From contig MEXE01000047.1 of assembly GCA_001775555.1 (NCBI GenBank), positions 2,462 to 17,169 on the forward strand: 14,708 nucleotides of DNA, written 5' to 3'. Positions 7,794 through 13,128 of the stretch are shown here, piece after piece (position 1 is the stretch's first letter; every line of letters starts with the position of its first letter). The stretch comes from Candidatus Amesbacteria bacterium RBG_19FT_COMBO_48_16 (GTDB lineage: Bacteria; Patescibacteriota; Microgenomatia; CAZETR01; Amesbacteraceae). Made by a program: the position numbers and the translations under genes. The notes below the pieces were generated by a model. That model was not told the DNA's origin. It saw only the letters and a program-made list of their open reading frames with translations, and ran no database searches.

Positions 7794-7843
7794 TCCCCCT
7801 CTTAAATTCTTCCTTCGGTCGTGTCTTCGCCGTAAGAGGGGGA
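7794..7843 (-). repeat. Long inverted repeat overlapping the 3' end of the delta-like gene
   Basis: A perfect 11-bp stem (tccccctctta at 7794-7804 with taagaggggga at 7833-7843) encloses 28 nt. It covers the last 13 codons and the stop of the delta-like gene, and a further C-rich tract (7784-7789) follows. It may act as a 3'-end stabiliser or an inefficient terminator. A T-run does not directly follow the stem on the minus strand. It resembles dispersed C-rich intergenic palindromes. Confidence 0.6.
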
Positions 7844-8494
7844 GATGTTTTTCATTAACCAAAGTTCTAGGGCAGTGTTCAGGTCATATGGAAGTTGGGA
7901 GGTTTTCAGGTGAAAGTCGATGGATAAGAGTTCATCGTTCATCGTTATTAGTTCATCGAAAGTATACTTGGAGGATTGGATTTTGAGTTTAGCTGCCTGC
8001 CAGGAAGGAAAGTCACCGGCGGCGTCTTTGGCAATAATCAGCTTATGAACGTGGGTTACCAGAAGATGGAAAATCAATTCAGGGTCGGATGTATTCAGAG
8101 CCAAGCGTAAGGAAGGCCAAGATAAATTTTCCAAAAATTTGAAAATAAATTTCGGTAAATCAAACTTACGGACGATAGAAGCGGGGAATTCTTTGAATTG
8201 GTTTGATATATTTTTCGGTTCCCAAACAGTAACGTCACAGCCGGGATGGTCACGCAAATACCGAATAATTGACTGTTGGTCAGCCCCGGTACGGCGAGTG
8301 AAAAGTTCAGTAATATAAATGCTGGTTGCGGCTCCGGTTAATGAAGAGGTATTGAGAGCGGTGACCAAATCGGTAACTTTCAAACCCAACCCGGAATATT
8401 CCAGGATATTTTTGCCGGATTGCCCGGCTTGAGTTTTGAGGGAATTAAAAAATTCCCGGGAAGCCACCTGATCCTCACCATGAAGTATAAGCAT
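7802..8494 (-). CDS. DNA polymerase III delta subunit-like protein
   Basis: The 230-residue protein resembles HolA (clamp-loader delta): it begins LILHGEDQVAS, like the delta N-terminus, has an alternating N-terminal fold with a strand running into a TVWEPK stretch, and a helical C-terminal part with FPSWQAAKLKIQSSKYTFDEL and LLSIDFHLKTSQLPYDLNTALELWL, typical of the delta collar region. Bacterial delta is normally 330-345 residues, so the middle is much shortened. This compact form fits CPR delta-like proteins. It would help open the sliding clamp and load it on DNA. The last 13 residues (SPSYGEDTTEGRI) are encoded inside an inverted repeat and look like an added tail. It starts 3 bp after the flavin-binding gene stop, so it belongs to that cluster. 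The family assignment rests on weak similarity. Confidence 0.65.
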   Translation of the reverse strand: MLILHGEDQVASREFFNSLKTQAGQSGKNILEYSGLGLKVTDLVTALNTSSLTGAATSIYITELFTRRTGADQQSIIRYLRDHPGCDVTVWEPKNISNQFKEFPASIVRKFDLPKFIFKFLENLSWPSLRLALNTSDPELIFHLLVTHVHKLIIAKDAAGDFPSWQAAKLKIQSSKYTFDELITMNDELLSIDFHLKTSQLPYDLNTALELWLMKNISPSYGEDTTEGRI

Positions 8495-8497
8495 AGA

Positions 8498-8923
8498 TCA
8501 AATTGACATCTCTTGGATCCAAGGCGGATCGACAGAGTAATCCGAGAGCCTGAGCCAAAGCGGTTTAATTTTAATAAAAATAGTTTCGGGCAAACCTTTG
8601 AACTCAACAGATTCGGGATGAGAAGCAAAGTAAATTTCTTCACACGTTTTGAGTTCCTGTCCACTTTCGATCAGCCGAGCTTCGCCTTGTATCTGAACGT
8701 TTAGCTCCGTAAACAACCAACCAAACACTAATGCCACTTGGGGATTGGTTTTGATATTGACAACCTTTCGTGAAGTTTTGTCAGTAGAGAGAATTAAGTT
8801 TAAGTCGTCGGTGACGGCGTATCCCATAACAGCGCATTGGGGGATTCCAGTAAGAGAAGAGGTGGCCAGGACGCAAAGCTGGGGGTCCCTATTTTTAAGA
8901 AAATCTTGAATTTTTGGGATCAT
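8498..8923 (-). CDS. Pyridoxamine 5'-phosphate oxidase-like FMN-binding protein
   Basis: The 141-residue protein has the split-barrel pattern of the PNPOx-like family: a short N-terminal helix (FLKNRDPQLCVLAT), then SLTGIPQCAVMGYAVTDD, LILSTDKTSRKVVNIKTNPQVALVF and LNVQIQGEARLIES. The STDKTSRKVVNIKTNP stretch matches the region that binds the FMN phosphate in relatives. Members bind FMN, F420 or haem and often reduce or protect small molecules; the substrate here is unknown. The ATG overlaps the stop of the upstream metallopeptidase in an ATGA arrangement, which suggests translational coupling, and the delta-like gene follows after 3 bp. True vitamin B6 oxidase is unlikely because the protein is shorter than PdxH (about 210 residues) and lacks its C-terminal part. 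Confidence 0.85.
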   Translation of the reverse strand: MIPKIQDFLKNRDPQLCVLATSSLTGIPQCAVMGYAVTDDLNLILSTDKTSRKVVNIKTNPQVALVFGWLFTELNVQIQGEARLIESGQELKTCEEIYFASHPESVEFKGLPETIFIKIKPLWLRLSDYSVDPPWIQEMSI

Positions 8924-9318
8924 GTAAATGATTTGACTACAAGCTTTTGATAAAGAGATTCGACAACATCGTGGTAATGGCGGAAAGTACGGCGGCCGGC
9001 AAAGCGGGAACGGTGGGGAACGAGGGCGCCGGAAAAAGTTTTCGGGATGTGAAGAAGTTCGTGAATGAGGACTTTTTCCTGATCCGAAAGGGAGAGCCGG
9101 TCAAATTTTTCGGTAATGACTTCCAAGCAATAACCCGCTGAAACATTTAACGCCTGCTGCCAGACGGCAGGCAAACTCCAAATTCTGGCGGTAGCCCGGC
9201 CTTTGGAACCCTGGCTTCTGAAACAAAATATTTGTTCCGGGTGAAGATGGGGAAAAGGCAAGTGAAATGCCAAGTGTTTGACCCGACGTGATATATCCGG
9301 AGCAGAAATCCAGCGCAT
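8920..9318 (-). CDS. Putative HExxH zinc metallopeptidase
   Basis: The product carries VLIHELLHIP, an HExxH zinc motif at about residues 85-90 counted from the ATG, followed by FSGALVPHR, where the extra His probably gives the third ligand. Upstream is a conserved-looking block CFRSQGSKGRATARIW and LEVITEKFDRLS. The pattern resembles small putative metallopeptidases found in archaea, CPR bacteria and phages; the target is unknown. I chose the ATG at 9316-9318, which gives MRWISAPDI, a start typical for relatives. A TTG six codons upstream (9334-9336), just after the previous stop, is possible. It has no signal peptide, so it acts in the cytoplasm. It overlaps the next gene by 4 bp. Confidence 0.8.
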   Translation of the reverse strand: MRWISAPDISRRVKHLAFHLPFPHLHPEQIFCFRSQGSKGRATARIWSLPAVWQQALNVSAGYCLEVITEKFDRLSLSDQEKVLIHELLHIPKTFSGALVPHRSRFAGRRTFRHYHDVVESLYQKLVVKSFT

Positions 9319-9338
9319 ATGAGAGTGGTTAATCAAAG

Positions 9339-9587
9339 TCAGGAGACTTTGATGATTTCGTCACCGGGTTTGACCGGCTGGTCGACTTTGAGACCGATAG
9401 TGTCGCCTTTTTTTGCCGAAGTAACCTGATTATGTTCAACCTGCATAGAGCTGACAGTTTGAGTGAAGGAATTGGGTCCGGTGACGGATATTTGGTCCCC
9501 GTGATGCAGTGCACCGGTTAAATCGACTACAGCTACCCCGATGCGGTCATAGTAATGAGATACAGAACCTACCTTGAGGTTAGACGT
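9339..9587 (-). CDS. EF-Tu domain 2-like (translation elongation factor-like) small protein, start codon unclear
   Basis: About 82 residues are encoded: VGSVSHYYDRIGVAVVDLTG, HHGDQISVTG, a central VSSMQVEHNQV and GLKVDQPVKPGDEIIKV before the TGA. This is the pattern of the small beta-barrel proteins annotated as translation elongation factor-like, related to EF-Tu domain 2 and to a domain in some U32 peptidases; the function is unknown. The frame is open only from 9593 and contains no ATG, GTG or TTG before the conserved part. ACG at 9585-9587 lies 9 nt after a strong GGAGG and is taken here as a provisional start. An ATG at 9601-9603 is in another frame and stops after seven codons, exactly where skipping one base would join this gene. 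It is the first gene of a four-gene cluster. Confidence 0.75.
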   Translation of the reverse strand, partial: TSNLKVGSVSHYYDRIGVAVVDLTGALHHGDQISVTGPNSFTQTVSSMQVEHNQVTSAKKGDTIGLKVDQPVKPGDEIIKVS

Positions 9588-9593
9588 ACGTAC

Positions 9594-9601
9594 TCACCTC
9601 C
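9594..9601 (-). promoter_or_regulatory. Strong Shine-Dalgarno sequence of the elongation factor-like gene
   Basis: GGAGGTGA on the minus strand is nearly a full anti-16S match. It lies just before a frame with no canonical start codon. Its strength supports real translation starting around 9585-9590 (for example ACG at 9585-9587), or use of the ATG that overlaps it at 9601-9603. Confidence 0.65.
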
Positions 9602-9613
9602 ATTCTGGATTAA

Positions 9614-9622
9614 AGTATAGCA
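9614..9622 (-). promoter_or_regulatory. Extended -10 promoter
   Basis: TGCTATACT on the minus strand is an extended -10 element (TGn plus TATACT). The expected start of transcription is near 9606, only a few bases before the Shine-Dalgarno sequence. No good -35 box is visible at the usual spacing (ATTTCG), which is common for extended -10 promoters. It lies in the 43-bp gap after the glycosidase stop and should drive the cluster from the elongation factor-like gene to the delta-like gene. Confidence 0.6.
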
Positions 9623-9630
9623 TAATTTTT

Positions 9631-11004
9631 TTACGGCGAAATTATTTTGACAACGTCTCCGACTTTGGTTTCATAAAGGGAGGTGAAACCCGCGGGAACT
9701 TCCAGAACTTGGTCTACAGGTTGATCGGGAGTAAGCTGGCGGGGAACATTGCCGGTTTGGGAAGGAGGGGGAACATCCGGAGTAATCTGGACAATTTTAC
9801 CCCCTTTAATCCAGATAAAGTCGAGAGCAAAATTCATACCCTGCATCCAGAAAGAATGCCGGGAAGAATCGGGAAAAATAAACAGCATCCCGGTTGCCGG
9901 GTCCAGCTTCGACCTGCCGGACAAACCGGCAGTGCGCAGCGGCTGTGTATCGGCAATCTCAACGTTGATTTCGACACCGGAAAGGGAGAGGCGACGGAGG
10001 GCAGAAACAGCTGACAACAAAGGACTACCGGAAATTTTGGGGATATTTAATAGGGAATTGTAGGCGGCGGTAGGATTTTTGGAAGTGTCCAACAAGGAAA
10101 AACGGGTAAACTCACCGGCACCGGCAAAAAGCAGGAAGGGAGTGACGGCGACAACATCCGGGTCAGTCCAGATTTGAGTCAAGGCAGGTAGGAAAAAATC
10201 TGCTGAACCCGGTCGGCCGGTTTCGGTGATAAAAACGGGTTTGGGGGGAAATCCCAGTCGACGCAACAGCTGAGTTTCGTATCGGAAGCTGGTAATACCG
10301 TAGCGGGAAGTGGAATTGACTGAAGAAGCGAAACCGGGATTGGGATAAGCGTGAACAGACAGGCCATCAATGAAGCTGTACCAACGGGGCTGAAGCAGGG
10401 TGAGAGCACGGTAAAACTGCAAAGCGTCCAGAGATGTATGATTGGTGGGCGCGGACATATCCAACCCGGAGGTCAAAAGAAAAAAATCCTGAGACCGGCT
10501 TTTGAATATCAAGTGGGCATCGATGAGAAGATTGACATATTGCAGCGGGGATACTGTGCCACCCCATTCGGCGGCGTGATTGGGCTCATTGAATAGGATG
10601 ACATAGCGATTTTTGACCGGCCAGGGCATCCCAGCCAGGAAGTTGGCAAAATCGACTAAGTCCAGAACCGTGGGAGCCACCCAGGTAGGACCTGCGGCAA
10701 AGGTGGCTAATCTGATAATGGGGATGAGATGGAGACGGGTGGCAGAGGCAAAAAATTCTGACCATTTATCAAAGTCCCGGTCGTCAGCCCTTAAGGGAAT
10801 GGTGACGTAACCCCAGTCACCGCCGGAACTGTTGACCAGGCTGGCGGCGGAAGCGATTTCCGAAGGTTCGAGAATATGAACCCCGATGCGATTGTTGGGA
10901 ACGGAAAGAGGGTCAACTATGGCATTGACCACTGAAACCGTGAATCCTAAAACCCATAAAACTAATAATATCCGAATAAAAGAATAAATAAATTGCCTAA
11001 ACAT
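9631..11004 (-). CDS. Secreted glycoside hydrolase-like protein fused to a DUF192 domain
   Basis: The N-terminal hydrophobic segment (about 8-26) ending near VVNA looks like a signal peptide or membrane anchor. Residues about 35-325 look like a clan GH-A TIM barrel: strand-4 motif VILFNEPNH with acid/base Glu140, SVHAYPNPG, and strand-7 motif VFITETGRPG with nucleophile Glu261. Residues about 345-455 are a DUF192 domain: VEIADT, RTAGLSGRSKL, GMLFIFPD, FWMQGM, LDFIWI and VLEVPAG. DUF192 is normally a separate secreted protein of about 110-150 residues with no settled function. The joined protein would act outside the membrane on cell-surface or environmental glycans; the substrate is unknown. 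A TTG directly precedes the ATG at 11002-11004; I prefer the ATG. It follows ruvC by 44 bp. Confidence 0.88.
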   Translation of the reverse strand: MFRQFIYSFIRILLVLWVLGFTVSVVNAIVDPLSVPNNRIGVHILEPSEIASAASLVNSSGGDWGYVTIPLRADDRDFDKWSEFFASATRLHLIPIIRLATFAAGPTWVAPTVLDLVDFANFLAGMPWPVKNRYVILFNEPNHAAEWGGTVSPLQYVNLLIDAHLIFKSRSQDFFLLTSGLDMSAPTNHTSLDALQFYRALTLLQPRWYSFIDGLSVHAYPNPGFASSVNSTSRYGITSFRYETQLLRRLGFPPKPVFITETGRPGSADFFLPALTQIWTDPDVVAVTPFLLFAGAGEFTRFSLLDTSKNPTAAYNSLLNIPKISGSPLLSAVSALRRLSLSGVEINVEIADTQPLRTAGLSGRSKLDPATGMLFIFPDSSRHSFWMQGMNFALDFIWIKGGKIVQITPDVPPPSQTGNVPRQLTPDQPVDQVLEVPAGFTSLYETKVGDVVKIISP

Positions 11005-11023
11005 CAAATCTATTTTACAAAAA

Positions 11024-11073
11024 AGGGATCCCTCAAGTTCGCCAAGGACTATGTCCTTGCGCTTCGCGAGCGC
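11024..11073 (-). repeat. Palindrome cluster at the 3' end of ruvC (possible terminator)
   Basis: Two small hairpins adjoin: caaggac/gtccttg (11043-11059, 3-nt loop) and gcgct/agcgc (11059-11073, 5-nt loop). A 10-bp palindrome agggatccct (11024-11033) follows, and on the minus strand it is trailed by a run of T. The hairpins cover the last seven codons of ruvC. The sequence resembles dispersed GCGAAGCG-type intergenic repeats. It may terminate ruvC transcription before the glycosidase gene. Confidence 0.45.
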
Positions 11074-11573
11074 GATGACAAAACCGGGTTAAAGGTTTTA
11101 CGGGCGTGGCAGATAGCTAACGCTAGAGCGTCGGCCATGTCGTCGAAGTGGGATTTGGTGCCCTTTTTCTCCCGGAAACGGAGAAGCTTTTTGACAGCCC
11201 GTTTCATAACTGTCTTATCGGCTTTGCCGGAGCCTCCAACGTAGAGTTTTACCTGCATGGGAGTGTAGTCAAAAACCGGAAGATGGTGGTGCTCGATTGC
11301 CAGCTTGATCACGCCTATCGCCTGGCCGACACTGATGGCGGTGAGAGCATTGGTGGCAAAAAAAAGCCGCTCGATAGAAATAACATCCGGAGAGTGTTTG
11401 ACTATGATATCGCTGATACCCTGATAAATAAGATTGAGGCGGTGACCATGAGGCAAATCTTTGTTGGTGCTCACCAATCCGAAATCGACCAGCCAATAAT
11501 CCTGACTGCCGTTGACTTCGATTACCCCGAAGCCCGTAGTAGCCGTCCCGGGGTCTATTCCTAAAATTTTCAT
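11049..11573 (-). CDS. ruvC: Holliday junction resolvase RuvC
   Basis: This endonuclease nicks Holliday junctions symmetrically during recombination repair. From the ATG at 11571-11573 the protein has 174 residues, close to the 160-175 of the family. The four catalytic acids of the RNase H-like fold are visible: Asp7 in GIDPG, Glu68 in SIERL, and Asp145 and Asp148 in DDMADALA. TPMQVKLYVGGSGKADK is the conserved DNA-binding region. An upstream TTG would add 13 residues before the conserved MKILGIDPG and is not preferred. The last residues (RSRSART) are encoded within a palindrome cluster and look like an added tail. ruvA and ruvB are not adjacent. The gene diverges from the plus-strand NAGPA-family gene with only 17 bp between starts. 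Confidence 0.96.
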   Translation of the reverse strand: MKILGIDPGTATTGFGVIEVNGSQDYWLVDFGLVSTNKDLPHGHRLNLIYQGISDIIVKHSPDVISIERLFFATNALTAISVGQAIGVIKLAIEHHHLPVFDYTPMQVKLYVGGSGKADKTVMKRAVKKLLRFREKKGTKSHFDDMADALALAICHARKTFNPVLSSRSRSART

Positions 11574-11583
11574 AGGCGGAATT

Positions 11584-11612
11584 ATGGTATATGTTTTATT
11601 ATTATTTGGCAA
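11584..11612 (-). promoter_or_regulatory. Possible ruvC promoter
   Basis: TTGCCA (11607-11612) and TACCAT (11584-11589) lie 17 bp apart on the minus strand. This would start transcription only a few bases before the ruvC ATG, giving an almost leaderless message. The element overlaps the beginning of the divergent gene. The -10 match is modest. Confidence 0.35.
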
Positions 11613-12388
11613 GTATGGCCAAACTGGTAATTATTTTAGTAATATTAAGCGGAGCAATTGCGGGAGTTTATGGCTGGAAGTCTATAAATAAAAAAGTATC
11701 TGAGATGCCGGTGGAAACGGCGTCGGCAACTCCAAAAACCGACAGGAAGGATAAAATACTGACCAGAAACGGCATAGAGTACGGAGTAGAGGAATATAAA
11801 ATATCAAATCAGCAGCAGGTAAAGCTGGTAAATAACCTGATTGAAAAAGCGGAAACCACTCAACTGGTAAAAGACAAAGGATGTACAGCAGGAATAAACG
11901 GAGGATTTTACGACGAAGCAGGAAACGCATTGGGACTACTGGTAATTGACGGAGCTATAATGTCTGTGAGCAAAACCAGCTCTTTGCTGAACGGTTTTGT
12001 GTGGAAAACGGCCGGAGGTGGTTACGGAATTGGCAGAAATGAGCCGCAAGAAGATATCACCTGGGCTGTCCAGGCGGGACCGCTGCTGATAGAAGAAGCC
12101 AGAGTCTTGGAACTGAATATGGCCAGAGATAAGCCGGCCAGAAGGATGGCGGCAGGAATTGAACGAGGAGGTGAGCTGGTAATAATGACGATATTTGACA
12201 GTAAATCCGTTTATGACGGGCCGCGACTGGAGGAGTTGCCAAGCTTAATCTGGGAAGCGGCAGAAAAGTTCGGATGGGAACTGGAAAGCGCAATTAACCT
12301 GGACGGAGGGACGGCGTCGGCATTTTATTCGCCAAAAATGAGGCTGGAGGAGTTTTCGACTGTGGGTAATTTTTTGTGCGTGTACTAA
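11591..12388 (+). CDS. Phosphodiester glycosidase (NAGPA) family protein, membrane-anchored or secreted
   Basis: This is the only plus-strand gene. Residues about 10-28 form one hydrophobic segment (signal anchor), followed by a polar linker and then the phosphodiester glycosidase domain (Pfam NAGPA): GCTAGINGGFYD (98-108), LGLLVIDG, WAVQAGPLLIEEAR (158-171), RRMAAGIERGGELVIMT and AINLDGGTASAFY (234-246). The domain is named after the human enzyme that removes N-acetylglucosamine from a phosphodiester; bacterial members act on exopolysaccharide or wall glycans, and the substrate here is unknown. The start may be 11591 or the ATG at 11615, which begins directly with the hydrophobic segment; an AGGCGGA 10 nt before 11591 slightly favours the former. 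Its stop overlaps the stop of the convergent membrane-protein gene. Confidence 0.88.
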   Translation: MFYYYLASMAKLVIILVILSGAIAGVYGWKSINKKVSEMPVETASATPKTDRKDKILTRNGIEYGVEEYKISNQQQVKLVNNLIEKAETTQLVKDKGCTAGINGGFYDEAGNALGLLVIDGAIMSVSKTSSLLNGFVWKTAGGGYGIGRNEPQEDITWAVQAGPLLIEEARVLELNMARDKPARRMAAGIERGGELVIMTIFDSKSVYDGPRLEELPSLIWEAAEKFGWELESAINLDGGTASAFYSPKMRLEEFSTVGNFLCVY

Positions 12389-13101
12389 TAGACTAAGGTC
12401 TGGGAGATTTTTGTCCCGTTCGGCTGCTGGCAAACAATGGACAGGGAGTAAATATCCGACGGCTGATGTGAAGAAAGAAATTTCAGAGAAGGAAGCGTCT
12501 GACCGGCGTAAAATATGTCAGAATTGAGAGTGATTTCAGAACCAGCCTCTATTTTGTCCAGAGTGGTAGACTTGGGAAAAAGCTGTGAAAGACTGATGCG
12601 ATTGTCAATTTGGCATTCCAGAAAGGGCTTGGCAGTACCCTGACGTTTACAATTTTCCAGGATAAAAGGCGTAAAGAATGACTGGTAAGTCTGCCTGGTA
12701 CCTGAGGCGGAAATAAAGAAAGTACAGGAGTAGAAAGGATGCGATGCAGGATTGGAGATAATAATTTCATCCGGGGTGAGAGTAGAGGTAAAAACCGGGT
12801 TGAGCAAAGGCTTGGGGGTGTTGATGAACTGATAGACAAAGAGGGAAGCGGCGGAGATCCAGAGAATGGTGTAGGCTAAGGAAATAACCAATTTGGCCCG
12901 GTCGGAGAGGTTGGTTTCGTCATTCCAAACCAGAAAAAAAGGAGTAAAAAGAATGCCCAGGACGACAGGTGATATAAGAAGACTAGCTAATAATTTCACC
13001 CAACCTAACGGGAGGGGAAGAAGCAGTATGGCCAGAACAATTAAGGAGACGAATACACAAGCCAGGTAAACCCCGAGGAGGATTTTGTGGGCCTTGGACA
13101 T
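12385..13101 (-). CDS. Hypothetical membrane protein with three transmembrane helices
   Basis: The 238-residue product is not recognised. Three hydrophobic segments (about 7-28, 34-58 and 70-91) are followed by a soluble tail of about 145 residues rich in Ser/Thr, with four cysteines (in SCTFF, ENCKR, LECQI and IVCQQ) that could pair if the tail faces outside. The tail looks beta-rich (repeated short strands such as EIIISNPAS and IYSLSIVCQQ). It lies 27 bp after the diadenylate cyclase-YbbR gene in the same direction, so it may be co-transcribed with it. An AGGAG lies about 13 nt before the ATG, slightly far. Its TAG stop overlaps the TAA of the convergent NAGPA-family gene, leaving no room for a terminator. 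Confidence 0.7.
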   Translation of the reverse strand: MSKAHKILLGVYLACVFVSLIVLAILLLPLPLGWVKLLASLLISPVVLGILFTPFFLVWNDETNLSDRAKLVISLAYTILWISAASLFVYQFINTPKPLLNPVFTSTLTPDEIIISNPASHPFYSCTFFISASGTRQTYQSFFTPFILENCKRQGTAKPFLECQIDNRISLSQLFPKSTTLDKIEAGSEITLNSDIFYAGQTLPSLKFLSSHQPSDIYSLSIVCQQPNGTKISQTLVY

Positions 13102-13128
13102 AATATTAATTATACTCCTGGATGACCT

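Noticed and set aside
9329..9514. Minus-strand ORF of 61 codons
   Set aside because: Out of frame with the conserved elongation factor-like sequence in the same interval, which explains the region better.
9574..10014. Plus-strand ORF of 146 codons opposite the DUF192 region
   Set aside because: Opposite a clear coding region with conserved motifs; no domain of its own.
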